Origin: Idiomarina sp. X4 | GTDB taxonomy: Bacteria > Pseudomonadota > Gammaproteobacteria > Enterobacterales > Alteromonadaceae | Direction: 5' to 3' | DNA: 64,000 nt | NCBI RefSeq assembly: GCF_002808045.1 | Contig: NZ_CP025000.1 | Location: 744,001 to 808,000, forward strand | Shown here: one piece after another, positions 9,626 to 17,868 of the stretch | How the letters are laid out: every line of letters begins with the position of its first letter | How positions within the stretch are numbered: the first letter of the stretch is position 1 | The notes under the pieces: model-generated | The model's database searches: none | The model's input: the letters and a program-made list of their open reading frames with translations, nothing else | What the model was told of the DNA's origin: nothing | Translations under genes and position numbers: made by a program

Positions 9626-10473
9626 TCGTTGTTTTTCTGGCTGAGTGCCCACTGATACAACTCGTTTTTACGCTCACCGTGAAGCTTCGCACATAATGCA
9701 GCGGCTTTTTTCAACGGCAGCTCTTCAAGCAATATTTGCAACGTTCGTTTCGCATCCTCTCCAGGACCAGAGGTGTCCGTTGGCGCTTCAAAAGGTTCCA
9801 CTAACAGGACCATTTCACCACGCTGTTGGTTTGGGTCGTCAGTTAGGCGCTTGACGAGCTCACTCGCCGAGCCCGTTAAATACGTTTCAAACTGTTTGGT
9901 TAGCTCTCGCGCTAACACCACTTGCCGGTCTTCCTGAAAAATTTCTCGCATATCCTCAAGGGTATGGAGAATACGGTGTGGACTCTCATAAAACACCAAT
10001 GTCCGCACCACAGTCGCTAAACTTTCCAGTGTCGCACGACGCTGCGTTGGCTTCGATGGTAAAAAACCTTCGAACTGAAAACTATCCGTTGGAAGGCCCG
10101 CACCAGATAACGCAACCGTCAATGCACACGCTCCCGGTAACGACGTGACTTTTACATTCTGCTGTCGACACAAGTTCACCAGCGCATAGCCCGGATCACT
10201 GATTAACGGCGTACCCGCATCGGAGACCAACGCGATAGAATCGCCTCCCTTCACACGCTCAACAAGCTGTTCAGCTTTCGCTTTTTCGTTATGATCGTGA
10301 AATGCAAACACGGGAACTTGTATTCCATAGTGCTCAAGTAATTTACGAGTATGACGTGTGTCTTCCGCGGCAATTGCATCAACTTCCCTGAACACCGACA
10401 GTGCCCGTTCAGTAATATCAGAGAGGTTTCCAATTGGTGTGGGTACAATATAGAGTGTGCCCGTATCCGACAT
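9622..10473 (-). CDS. rsmI: 16S rRNA 2'-O-ribose C1402 methyltransferase RsmI
   Basis: Methyltransferase (283 residues from the chosen start) that methylates the ribose of C1402 in 16S rRNA, partner of RsmH. The start GTLYIVPTPIGNLSDIT, then AAEDTRHTRKLL, SDAGTPLISDPGY, LPGACALTVALSGAGLP and FYESPHR are all diagnostic of the family. Two further in-frame ATGs lie upstream (10503, 10497), but the ATG at 10473 has GAAGG upstream and gives the usual N-terminus. It diverges from lpoA. Confidence 0.96.
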   Translation of the reverse strand: MSDTGTLYIVPTPIGNLSDITERALSVFREVDAIAAEDTRHTRKLLEHYGIQVPVFAFHDHNEKAKAEQLVERVKGGDSIALVSDAGTPLISDPGYALVNLCRQQNVKVTSLPGACALTVALSGAGLPTDSFQFEGFLPSKPTQRRATLESLATVVRTLVFYESPHRILHTLEDMREIFQEDRQVVLARELTKQFETYLTGSASELVKRLTDDPNQQRGEMVLLVEPFEAPTDTSGPGEDAKRTLQILLEELPLKKAAALCAKLHGERKNELYQWALSQKNND

Positions 10474-10487
10474 AAGAGTGCCTTCGT

Positions 10488-10516
10488 TTGTGTCCATGTG
10501 CAATGCGGTTTATAGT
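10488..10516 (+). promoter_or_regulatory. Promoter of the lpoA-yraN-diaA-dolP group
   Basis: TTGTGT (10488-10493) and TATAGT (10511-10516) are separated by exactly 17 bp, pointing at lpoA. Transcription would start near 10523, leaving only about 12 bases before the ATG at 10535, with no clear Shine-Dalgarno. Confidence 0.6.
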
Positions 10517-10534
10517 ATCACCGAATAGTCGTCA

Positions 10535-12418
10535 ATGCGGAATCTTACTGTGTTTAAAGCGTATCGTTTTGTTTTTATCGCCATTATTGCCTGCTTTGCT
10601 CTGACACAATGCACGTCAGCGCCTAAACGCACGCAGGCGCCGCAAGAGCGTCCGGACGTTCAACAGCAAACTCTTGATTTAGAAGACGCTAAAAGCTCCA
10701 CCGATTGGCTTAATGACGCTTGGCAGGCTTCCAATGACATCGCTAAAAACTCGGCTCTTGTGCAGGCAGCATTAACCTTACAAGATGAAAAGCAATGGCA
10801 AAAGTCAGCAGCGATACTGTCCCGCCTCGATAAAAGCCAACTCACTAGCGATGCAAACCGCTATTATCGTTTGGCTAAGGGTCGTTGGTACGCGCACAAT
10901 GAGCAATGGTCTTTGGTTTACGACGTTCTTAACGGGCTTCCCGAACGTTTCACTCAAAAAGAATACAAGCGTTTAACCCTTGAGTTGCTTGCTTTTGCCG
11001 CTAGTGAGAGTAAGCAGTACTGGCAAGCGCTGGTATGGCAAGTGGAAGCCCAACGCTATTCCGACGAACCTTCACCGCAACTGTTATGGCAGACAGCTCG
11101 CTGGGTTACTCAATCGCAACTGCCGGAAGCGCGCCCCAGAGACCTGATTTTAGCAGGTTGGTGGCGGCTCATTGATAATCACCACCAGGCAATGGCATCG
11201 CCCGAGTCTTTCGCAAGGTTACTGGATAACTGGCAAAACAGTTTTCCGAATCACCCCGCACAAGAACTGGTTCGCTCATGGAAGCAAGACAATAGTGAAC
11301 ATGCTGAATCGGAAATGAACACAGCTAAAACCATTGCGGTATTGCTGCCACTGTCTGGCCAATATGAAGCTCAAGGTTTGGCCGTGCGCGACGGTATCAT
11401 TGCAAAAGTCAGTGAAAACACCTCGTCTGAACTGGTCTTTATCGATACAAATGCATTAAGCTTCGAGCAACAACAGTCAAAAGTACAAGAGCTAATGCCG
11501 GCCGGCATTATTGGCCCCCTTTTAAAAGACTCAGTTACCCATTGGGTCAGCCAGGCAAATTCAACGATTCCTCAAGTATTCCTTAATCAGCTTGAAAACA
11601 ATACACCTCAATCGCTTGAAAGTGGCACAACCCTTTTCTTTGCGCTAAACCCCGAAACAGAAGCACAGCAAGCGTCAGACTTTATGAGCTCGGCATCGAG
11701 CCAAACTAAGCGTCCGCTGGTTCTGGCCGCGGACACGCCAAGTTCAAAGCGAATGGTTGAACGATACAAGGCAAGCTGGTCAGGTATTAATGAGCCTTCA
11801 GTCAGCCTATTTAGTCAGCGCGATGACATGAAGTCAGCGGTTGAAACATCGCTGGGGCTTATTGGCAGTAAAGAGCGTATTCGCGCAGTAAAAATTGCAG
11901 CAGGTAAAATCATCGTTGACGAGCAAGAGCGGAGTCGCCGTGATATAAGTGGTATTTACTTGCCGGGTAATCTCCAACAAGTTCGTCTGTTAAAACCCTT
12001 TATTGATGTAAGTATATCACCGTTTGCTCAGCGCATTCCTGTTTACGGAACCTCATCTGCGCATGAGCTCAGCAATCAACTGGGCGACAACGATTTGAAT
12101 GGTCTAATATTTTCAGAGACCCCTTGGCTAGTCCAAAATGGTGGGGAAAATATACTTCTCAATCAATGGCTTGAAGCTCGCCCGGGGTGGGGGCTGTCGC
12201 AAGCCAGATTAGCCGCTATGGGCTACGACAGTGTCGACTTAGTACAGCGTCTGGCTATCATGCAACGCATGCCCGGAACGCAATTGAAAGGTTTAAGCGG
12301 TGTCCTTAATGTGGAGCAACAAATTGTGCATAGGCAGTTACAATGGGCGGCATTTAGAAATGGACGTCTGACCGTATTAGAGGAACAGCCCAGTGCAGGA
12401 AAAAGTCGCAGGCAATAA
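10535..12418 (+). CDS. lpoA: Penicillin-binding protein activator LpoA (LppC family lipoprotein)
   Basis: Outer-membrane lipoprotein (627 residues) that in relatives reaches through the periplasm to stimulate PBP1a. The N-terminus has a basic and hydrophobic signal ending in LTQC (Cys26). The N-terminal half is helical and repeat-like; the C-terminal half from TIAVLLPLSGQYEAQG (about residue 267) is a periplasmic-binding-protein-like fold with GLIFSETPWL and LAAMGYDSVDLV. The Gln before the lipid cysteine is unusual for a lipobox. It heads the group with yraN, diaA and dolP. Confidence 0.93.
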   Translation: MRNLTVFKAYRFVFIAIIACFALTQCTSAPKRTQAPQERPDVQQQTLDLEDAKSSTDWLNDAWQASNDIAKNSALVQAALTLQDEKQWQKSAAILSRLDKSQLTSDANRYYRLAKGRWYAHNEQWSLVYDVLNGLPERFTQKEYKRLTLELLAFAASESKQYWQALVWQVEAQRYSDEPSPQLLWQTARWVTQSQLPEARPRDLILAGWWRLIDNHHQAMASPESFARLLDNWQNSFPNHPAQELVRSWKQDNSEHAESEMNTAKTIAVLLPLSGQYEAQGLAVRDGIIAKVSENTSSELVFIDTNALSFEQQQSKVQELMPAGIIGPLLKDSVTHWVSQANSTIPQVFLNQLENNTPQSLESGTTLFFALNPETEAQQASDFMSSASSQTKRPLVLAADTPSSKRMVERYKASWSGINEPSVSLFSQRDDMKSAVETSLGLIGSKERIRAVKIAAGKIIVDEQERSRRDISGIYLPGNLQQVRLLKPFIDVSISPFAQRIPVYGTSSAHELSNQLGDNDLNGLIFSETPWLVQNGGENILLNQWLEARPGWGLSQARLAAMGYDSVDLVQRLAIMQRMPGTQLKGLSGVLNVEQQIVHRQLQWAAFRNGRLTVLEEQPSAGKSRRQ

Positions 12419-12743
12419 AGCCGAAGCGTTGGCGAAGACGTTTCTGTCTCAACATAATATCAATACCGTAAAAGAAAATTATCGAATTGATGGCGGTGAG
12501 GTTGACCTAATCGCGAGAGATAAGAACTACTGGGTGTTTGTTGAAGTGAAGTATCGGGCGAATGAAAAGTTTGCGTCAATTCTGGAACAAATAACACCCC
12601 AGCAGTGTCGTAGAATTCGCTATACTGCGCGCCATTATTTAATGACTCATAATATCGATGAACACACCTCTGCCATTAGGTTTGATGTTATTGGTATTAG
12701 CGGAAGCTCTACTGAAATAGAATGGATTAAGGACGCATTTTAA
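12393..12743 (+). CDS. yraN: UPF0102 family protein YraN (nuclease-like fold)
   Basis: Small protein (116 residues) of a widespread family whose exact role is not settled; the fold resembles restriction-endonuclease-like nucleases. The conserved start KVAGNKAEALAKTFL, the putative metal site RIDGGEVDLIARD and FVEVKYR are present, giving a D/E-x-K pattern. The start is GTG at 12393, inside the end of lpoA (26-base overlap), with GAGG about 9 bases upstream. Gene order rsmI/lpoA/yraN/diaA/dolP is the same as in E. coli and relatives. Confidence 0.93.
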   Translation: MQEKVAGNKAEALAKTFLSQHNINTVKENYRIDGGEVDLIARDKNYWVFVEVKYRANEKFASILEQITPQQCRRIRYTARHYLMTHNIDEHTSAIRFDVIGISGSSTEIEWIKDAF

Positions 12744-12745
12744 CA

Positions 12746-13288
12746 ATGATGACTGACGAGTCTGTAAAAGCGCTTTTTACACAGAGCATTCAAACCCAAA
12801 TATCAGCGGTTGAAAGTCTTTCTGAAGACATGCAAGGAACTGTTGAATTGCTTGTTGGGCACTTGCTTAACGGCCAACGCGTCTTTATCTCAGGAACCGA
12901 TACGAGCAGCTCGCTAGCAGGTCATTTTGTACACTTAATGACAGAAGGAATGAAGTTGGAGCGTCCTCCTTTTCCTGTCATGAGCTTGTCTGCCAATCCG
13001 AAAAAACAACTGGCAGCACTCGGTCAGTCCGGAGATATATTACTGGTTATTGCGGATAAAGATTCAGAGCAACTGACCGGCGTCATGGAAAGTGCGATTA
13101 GCCGAGAGATGATCATTATTGCACTAACTGGCGAAGGCAACGAGTTAGTATCAGGGTTACTCGGCCCTAATGATGTTGAGCTGCGCGTCCCAAGCTTAAA
13201 TGCAGCTAGAGTGTTAGAAACACAGTTATTTATACTGCACAGCCTGTGCGAGCAAATTGAGTCGACTATTTTTCCTGAGGAGCATTAA
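12746..13288 (+). CDS. diaA: DnaA initiator-associating protein DiaA-like SIS-domain protein
   Basis: SIS-domain protein (180 residues) in the position of DiaA, which in E. coli binds DnaA and promotes orderly initiation at oriC. The start TQSIQTQISAVESL, the middle TGVMESAISREMIIIALTGEGNELVSGLLGP and the end SLCEQIESTIFPEEH align well with DiaA. The central part is shorter than in E. coli (180 against about 196 residues), as though a loop before LAALGQSGDILLVIAD were lost, and the usual GNG loop reads SGTDTSSSLAGHF. Function by similarity; ATGs at 12746 and 12749 are both possible. Confidence 0.85.
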   Translation: MMTDESVKALFTQSIQTQISAVESLSEDMQGTVELLVGHLLNGQRVFISGTDTSSSLAGHFVHLMTEGMKLERPPFPVMSLSANPKKQLAALGQSGDILLVIADKDSEQLTGVMESAISREMIIIALTGEGNELVSGLLGPNDVELRVPSLNAARVLETQLFILHSLCEQIESTIFPEEH

Positions 13289-13289
13289 G

Positions 13290-13868
13290 ATGGTGAGTCA
13301 AAGTCGTCATAGTCTAATTATTGCGGCACTTTGTTTAGGTCTCCTTCAAGGCTGCGCTGCAGTAGCCGTTGGTGCTGCCGCCGTAGGGGTTAGCTCTGCC
13401 AGCGATCCTCGCACTATTGGTACACAAATCGATGATCAAACCATTGAAATGAAAGCCAACGCTAAATTAGGTAATGAAGAAAGACTCAATAAAGCGCGAG
13501 TGGTCGCGGTGAGTTATAACAACAATGTCCTTCTTATTGGGCAGGCACCAACAGAAGCGTTGAAGCGCCTTGCTGAAGACACCATTCGCGATACCAACGG
13601 CATTAATCAGATATTTAATCAAATTCGCATTGGCTCTAAAGCGAGCGCCGGGGTGTTAGCTGGCGATAGCTGGATAACCAGTAAAATTAAGCTAAAGTTC
13701 GCCAGTAACGAGGCCGTACCAGCCACTAGTATCAAGGTGGTGACAGAGAACGCGGAAGTTTTCTTATTAGGTAATGTCACTCAGCAACAGGCAAACGCGG
13801 CTATAGAAATAGCCAGAAATGTTGATGGTGTAGAAAGGGTCATTAAGGCATTAACAATTAAGGGTTAA
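13290..13868 (+). CDS. dolP: Outer-membrane lipoprotein DolP (YraP), two BON domains
   Basis: Lipoprotein (192 residues) involved in outer-membrane integrity and, in E. coli, BAM function at division sites. The signal sequence ends in LLQGC (Cys22), followed by an Ala/Val-rich stretch and two BON domains (about 45-115 and 122-190) that bind anionic phospholipid in relatives. An upstream TTG (13257) is open in frame, but the ATG at 13290 has GAGGAG 8 bases upstream and starts the signal peptide. It closes the lpoA group and faces sspB. Confidence 0.93.
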   Translation: MVSQSRHSLIIAALCLGLLQGCAAVAVGAAAVGVSSASDPRTIGTQIDDQTIEMKANAKLGNEERLNKARVVAVSYNNNVLLIGQAPTEALKRLAEDTIRDTNGINQIFNQIRIGSKASAGVLAGDSWITSKIKLKFASNEAVPATSIKVVTENAEVFLLGNVTQQQANAAIEIARNVDGVERVIKALTIKG

Positions 13869-13876
13869 TGCCTTAA
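13843..13876. terminator. Hairpin between convergent dolP and sspB
   Basis: A perfect 13-bp inverted repeat (TTAAGGCATTAAC at 13843-13855, GTTAATGCCTTAA at 13864-13876) with an 8-base loop spans the dolP stop codon. It ends 4 bases before the sspB stop. The following bases are only partly T-rich, so it may be a weak or bidirectional terminator. Confidence 0.5.
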
Positions 13877-13880
13877 CACT

Positions 13881-14309
13881 TTACTTTACAACTTTCAGAT
13901 GACTGCGCTTTTTAGGCTTATCTGAGCTGCTATCACTACTCTCTTCTGACGAAGACGTTGACGCTTCAGCTTCTTCAAGTTCAGGCATATTGTCAAGTTC
14001 GGGCTCTGCTTCGAACATGGCACCAGCGCCATTTTCACGCGCATAAATCGCTAACGCCGCAGTCATAGGAACAACGACCTGCATCGGCTTTCCACCAAAT
14101 CGGGCGTTAAACCTAACTTCAGCATCACCCAACTGCAATCCTTGTACTGCAGATGACGATATATTGAGAACTATTTGTCCATCGCTAACGAAGTTTTGAG
14201 GCACTACTGTCCCCACAATAGTAGCGTCAACCACCAAATGAGGAGTGAGCTCATTGTCAACGATCCACTCATACAGTGCTCGCAATAAGTAAGGACGTTT
14301 CGGTGTCAT
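13881..14309 (-). CDS. sspB: ClpXP adaptor protein SspB
   Basis: Adaptor (142 residues) that delivers ssrA-tagged proteins to the ClpXP protease. The body LLRALYEWIVDNELTPHLVV, DGQIVLNIS, EVRFNARFGG and IYARENGAGAMFE matches the family fold (residues 1-105). It is followed by an acidic, Ser-rich flexible linker and the C-terminal ClpX-binding tail RSHLKVVK. A longer frame begins with GTG at 14324, but the ribosome-binding site GGAGGA lies inside that extension, so ATG 14309 is the start. It follows sspA. Confidence 0.95.
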   Translation of the reverse strand: MTPKRPYLLRALYEWIVDNELTPHLVVDATIVGTVVPQNFVSDGQIVLNISSSAVQGLQLGDAEVRFNARFGGKPMQVVVPMTAALAIYARENGAGAMFEAEPELDNMPELEEAEASTSSSEESSDSSSDKPKKRSHLKVVK

Positions 14310-14348
14310 CGTTACTTCCTCCACCTTTGAAGCAAATGGTCGCGTTTA

Positions 14349-14972
14349 TTAGGCGCGCGCAAGCTCTCTTTCAGCTTCAGTCAAAGAGTCCTGAAAAGTC
14401 TTACGTTCAAACAGGCGAACCATATACTGTTTGATTTCTTTTGCACCCTGACCTTCCAACTCAATGCCATATGCCGGTAAGCGCCAAAGTAGTGGTGCAA
14501 GGTAGCAATCGACCAAGCTGAACTCTTCACTCATGAAGTAAGGTGCATCAGCGAAGACCGGCGCCAACGACAGAATGCCTTCTTTCAACTCTTGCTTAGC
14601 TTGTGCATCACCATTCGCTATTTGGTCCGCTAGCGAGTACCAATCTCTCTCGATGCGGTACATCATTAAGCGACTAGTGCCTCGTGCGACCGGGTAAACC
14701 GGCATAAGCGGAGGATGTGGAAAGCGCTCGTCTAAATATTCCATAATGATTTGTGCGTTATAAAGCACTAAATCACGATCAACAAGCGTGGGTGCCGCCT
14801 CGGGATATGGGTTAAGCTGCAATAAATCTTCCGGTGTATAGTCTTCCGTCACGAACGTGATTTCAACACCAACACCTTTTTCAGCCAAAACCAAACGCAC
14901 CTGATGACTTTTTAAATCATCCTTTCCTGAATATAACGTCATTACTGAGCGTTTATTTGCTGTTACAGCCAT
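14349..14972 (-). CDS. sspA: Stringent starvation protein A SspA
   Basis: Glutathione-S-transferase-like protein (207 residues) that binds RNA polymerase during stationary phase in E. coli. The N-terminal thioredoxin-like domain (MTLYSGKDDLKSHQVRLVLAEKGV) and the helical C-terminal domain with YFMSEEFSLVDCYLAPLLWRL are typical. The ATG at 14972 has GGAGAAAGGA upstream. sspA and sspB are 39 bases apart and co-oriented downstream of petABC, separated from it by a strong terminator. Confidence 0.96.
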   Translation of the reverse strand: MAVTANKRSVMTLYSGKDDLKSHQVRLVLAEKGVGVEITFVTEDYTPEDLLQLNPYPEAAPTLVDRDLVLYNAQIIMEYLDERFPHPPLMPVYPVARGTSRLMMYRIERDWYSLADQIANGDAQAKQELKEGILSLAPVFADAPYFMSEEFSLVDCYLAPLLWRLPAYGIELEGQGAKEIKQYMVRLFERKTFQDSLTEAERELARA

Positions 14973-14998
14973 TCCTTTCTCCAGATAATATCAACGGC

Positions 14999-15022
14999 AA
15001 AAGGGTGGCAAGCCACCCTTTT
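14999..15022 (-). terminator. Rho-independent terminator after petABC
   Basis: On the minus strand a 10-bp stem AAAAGGGTGG/CCACCCTTTT with a 4-base loop ends in TTTT. It lies about 30 bases beyond the petC stop and should separate petABC from sspAB. The sequence is symmetric and could also act on the plus strand. Confidence 0.85.
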
Positions 15023-15026
15023 AAAC

Positions 15027-15040
15027 TCCGCTTTCGCGGA
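15027..15040. repeat. Small palindrome downstream of petC
   Basis: TCCGC-TTTC-GCGGA forms a 5-bp hairpin (GAAA tetraloop when read on minus) directly upstream of the petC terminator. A near-identical palindrome lies in the petA leader (17713-17726), so the two bracket the operon. Confidence 0.5.
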
Positions 15041-15053
15041 CAAACAGACCCAA

Positions 15054-15788
15054 TTACTTAAGATCTTTCCAAAACTCTTTTTTCAAGAACCAGGCTAAAA
15101 GCGTAAATATAAGTAGGAATCCGAATACAAACCATCCAATACGACGTTGCTCTAATAGCATTGGCTCGCCCATGTAAACTAAGAACGACGTCAAATCAAG
15201 CGCTGCCTGATCATATTCGCTCTCTGATAGGCGACCGCTACCATCGGTTTTAATTCCTACATAAACGTCTTTCATCTTCCCGTCGATCATACGTTCTTCG
15301 TATGTTTTCTCCGGTACACCTTGAAGCTCTTGCAATACGTGCGGCATGCCCACATTCGGGAACACTGCATTATTCACACCAAACGGACGGCTGTCGTCTT
15401 TATAGAACGAACGCAGATAAGTATATATCCAGTCCGCACCACGTACACGAGCCACGTTGGTTAAATCCGGTGCTGCAGTGCCGAACCAGTTAGACGCTGC
15501 TTCGGTGCTCATATTATTGGTAATACGGTCACCCGCTTTTTGGCCAGTAAACTGCAAGTTTTCTTCACCCAGCTCCTGTGGAATGCCAAGATCTTCAAAG
15601 GTTCGATTATAACGATGATACTGCAATTGGTGACAACCCAAGCAGTAGTTCATGTATAACTGTGCACCACGTTGCAGTGATGCTTTATCGTGCAGATCAA
15701 CCTCAGCTTCGTCCAAAGGTACGGTTGGACCCGCCGCGAAAACCAGCGACGGGACCAAAGTAATAAGAGCGATTAACAATTTTTTCAT
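15054..15788 (-). CDS. petC: Cytochrome c1, ubiquinol-cytochrome c reductase
   Basis: Heme-c subunit (244 residues) of the bc1 complex, passing electrons from the Rieske protein to soluble cytochrome c. It has a cleavable signal peptide (MKKLLIALITLVPSLVFA), the heme-binding motif CLGCH (about residues 49-53), the axial Met region NVGMPHVLQ and a C-terminal membrane anchor (about 218-238). At 244 residues it is a normal single-heme form. The ATG overlaps the petB stop as ATGA. It is the last gene of petABC. Confidence 0.96.
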   Translation of the reverse strand: MKKLLIALITLVPSLVFAAGPTVPLDEAEVDLHDKASLQRGAQLYMNYCLGCHQLQYHRYNRTFEDLGIPQELGEENLQFTGQKAGDRITNNMSTEAASNWFGTAAPDLTNVARVRGADWIYTYLRSFYKDDSRPFGVNNAVFPNVGMPHVLQELQGVPEKTYEERMIDGKMKDVYVGIKTDGSGRLSESEYDQAALDLTSFLVYMGEPMLLEQRRIGWFVFGFLLIFTLLAWFLKKEFWKDLK

Positions 15789-17053
15789 TTCGACGTCACC
15801 CTTTCTGGAACCGGTTTCGTCTTCTCACGTTTACTGTAGAACCACAGTAACCCGAAGAAAGCGAAGTATAGGAACGTAAATATTTGCGCAAAAATAGTCG
15901 CTACAGGCGTCGCAGGCTGAGTACCTAAATAGCCAAGCACAATGAAGCTAATCGCAAATACGGTTAAGTTCAGTTTGTGCAATACGCTACGGAAGCGAAT
16001 TGAGCGAACTTTACCACGATCTATCCATGGCAACAGCGCCAGGAAAACAATCGCTGCGAACATTAAAATAACGCCGAATAACTTGTCTGGTACCGCACGC
16101 AAAATTGCGTAGAACGGAGTGAAGTACCAAACAGGCGCGATATGCTCTGGTGTTTTCAGAGGGTTCGCTGGCTCAAAGTTTGGTGGCTCCAGGAAAAATC
16201 CACCCATTTCCGGATTAAAGAAAATGACGTAGCAGAAAACAAAAAGAAACACACCGAAACCGAACATATCTTTAATAATGTAATAAGGGAAGAACGGTAT
16301 TGAGTCGACGATGTCTTTCTTACTTGTAAAGCGCTCGTGGAATTTGAATTTTGGTTTTTCTTCGTCAGGCACAGAACCTTTTGGCTTCTTAGTATCAATG
16401 CCATCAGGGTTGTTTGAGCCAACTTCGTGCAGCGCAACAATGTGTAAGAACACCAAAATAACCAATACCAGAGGCAATGCTATCACGTGCAGTGCAAAGA
16501 ATCGGTTCAGGGTTGCGCCGGAAATAACGTAGTCACCACGAATCCATAATGTCAGGTCATCACCAATTACAGGAATAGCACCAAACAATGAAATGATGAC
16601 CTGTGCACCCCAGTAGGACATTTGTCCCCAAGGCAATAAGTAACCCATGAAGGCTTCTGCCATAAGTACCAGGAATATGAACATACCGAACAACCAGATA
16701 AGCTCTCTGGGCTTCTGGTACGAACCATACATCATGCCGCGGAACATATGCAGATAGACAACAACGAAGAACGCGGAGGCACCGGTTGAGTGCATGTAAC
16801 GCAATAACCAGCCGTATTCGACGTCACGCATAATGTATTCAACTGACGCAAACGCACCTTCGGCACTTGGTACATAATTCATTGTCAGCCAAACACCGGT
16901 CAGTATTTGGTTAATAAGAACTATCGTTGCCAAAAAACCAAAAACATACCACATATTGAAGTTTTTTGGAGCTGGGTACTGCGCCAGGTGGATGTTCCAG
17001 GTTTTTGTCATTGGGATGCGAGCATCCATCCACTCTACAAATCGCTTAAACAT
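15785..17053 (-). CDS. petB: Cytochrome b, ubiquinol-cytochrome c reductase
   Basis: Multi-spanning inner-membrane subunit (422 residues) carrying the two b hemes and both quinone sites of the bc1 complex. Heme-ligand histidines lie in helix B (HSTGASAFFVVVYLHMFRG) and helix D (FFALHVIALPLVLVILVFLH). The Qo loop reads PVWY instead of the textbook PEWY. The C-terminal half ends in a basic tail. It starts at ATG 17053, overlapping the petA stop (TAATG), and is tightly coupled to petC. Confidence 0.97.
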   Translation of the reverse strand: MFKRFVEWMDARIPMTKTWNIHLAQYPAPKNFNMWYVFGFLATIVLINQILTGVWLTMNYVPSAEGAFASVEYIMRDVEYGWLLRYMHSTGASAFFVVVYLHMFRGMMYGSYQKPRELIWLFGMFIFLVLMAEAFMGYLLPWGQMSYWGAQVIISLFGAIPVIGDDLTLWIRGDYVISGATLNRFFALHVIALPLVLVILVFLHIVALHEVGSNNPDGIDTKKPKGSVPDEEKPKFKFHERFTSKKDIVDSIPFFPYYIIKDMFGFGVFLFVFCYVIFFNPEMGGFFLEPPNFEPANPLKTPEHIAPVWYFTPFYAILRAVPDKLFGVILMFAAIVFLALLPWIDRGKVRSIRFRSVLHKLNLTVFAISFIVLGYLGTQPATPVATIFAQIFTFLYFAFFGLLWFYSKREKTKPVPERVTSK

Positions 17054-17643
17054 TATGCTTGCCCCTTATCTTCACCCACCAAAATGGTGTTCTCGTCGAC
17101 AAAGTAATGCGGCGGTACAACCAAGTTTAATGGTGCAGGGACGCTTTGGAATACACGTCCGGCGATATCAAACTTAGAGCCATGGCATGGGCAGAAAAAG
17201 CCTGATTCCACACCTTCTACGTGTTCGCCCATTCCGTTCGGCAAATAAGATGGAGAACAGCCCAAGTGAGTACAAATACCTACCGCAACAAAGAACTCTT
17301 TTTTAATTGAACGGTATTGATTCTGTGCGTAAGGAGGCTGTTGTGGTTCTTCCGAATTCGGATCACGAAGTCTGTCTTCAATTTCTGTCAGCTCATTAAG
17401 CATATCCGGTGTACGACGCACAACCCAGACAGGTTTGCCTCGCCATTTCACACGGATTAACTGACCCGGTTCAGCTTTACGAATATTCACTTCTACAGGT
17501 GCACCCGCGTTTTTCGCTCTCGCACTCGGATTCCACGACGCTATAAAAGGAACGGCGACACCCACCGCACCAGCACCGCCAACCACTGAGGTAGCGACAG
17601 TCAAAAAACGACGGCGACCTTTATCTACAGGCGCATTGCTCAT
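17053..17643 (-). CDS. petA: Rieske iron-sulfur protein of the bc1 complex
   Basis: [2Fe-2S] subunit (196 residues) that oxidises ubiquinol with cytochrome b. The N-terminus carries a twin-arginine signal/anchor (RRRFLTVATSVVGGAGAVG), and the cluster-binding motifs CTHLGC and CPCHGS are intact. A longer frame opens at 17673; the ATG at 17643 has GGAG at about 9 bases and gives the usual short leader before the Tat motif, so it is preferred. First gene of petABC, with a promoter about 100 bases upstream. Confidence 0.96.
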   Translation of the reverse strand: MSNAPVDKGRRRFLTVATSVVGGAGAVGVAVPFIASWNPSARAKNAGAPVEVNIRKAEPGQLIRVKWRGKPVWVVRRTPDMLNELTEIEDRLRDPNSEEPQQPPYAQNQYRSIKKEFFVAVGICTHLGCSPSYLPNGMGEHVEGVESGFFCPCHGSKFDIAGRVFQSVPAPLNLVVPPHYFVDENTILVGEDKGQA

Positions 17644-17712
17644 CCATCTATTCTCCAGTTTTGGACGCCTCACGATTCATTGTCGCGAAGTCGGAATTAG
17701 CTGCTGCTTTTG

Positions 17713-17726
17713 TCCGCTTTAGCGGA
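17713..17726. repeat. Palindrome in petA leader
   Basis: TCCGCT-TT-AGCGGA is a 14-bp palindrome between the proposed petA promoter and its start codon. It differs at one central base from the palindrome downstream of petC (15027-15040). Confidence 0.5.
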
Positions 17727-17745
17727 TCACAGAAAATGCTTTGAG

Positions 17746-17774
17746 ATAATAAAGAAAAGACACACTTTTTACAA
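17746..17774 (-). promoter_or_regulatory. Promoter of petABC
   Basis: On the minus strand TTGTAA (17769-17774) and TATTAT (17746-17751) are spaced by exactly 17 bp. The predicted start gives an untranslated leader of about 95 bases that includes the 17713-17726 palindrome. Confidence 0.55.
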
Positions 17775-17822
17775 GAGTAATGCGTCGACAACTGAGGCGT
17801 AACCCTGTTGGAGTACGCATAA

Positions 17823-17848
17823 AAAAACCCAGCCGGAGCTGGGTTTTT
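17823..17848 (-). terminator. Rho-independent terminator after rplM-rpsI
   Basis: An 11-bp stem AAAAACCCAGC/GCTGGGTTTTT with a 4-base loop is followed on the minus strand by a T run. It lies about 20 bases after the rpsI stop and ahead of the petABC promoter. It is symmetric, so could stop both strands. Confidence 0.92.
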
Positions 17849-17868
17849 GACACCACACAAAAAGCAAA

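Noticed and set aside
17648..17860. 70-residue minus-strand frame between rpsI and petA
   Set aside because: It spans the rpsI terminator and the likely petA promoter, has no Shine-Dalgarno and resembles no known family.
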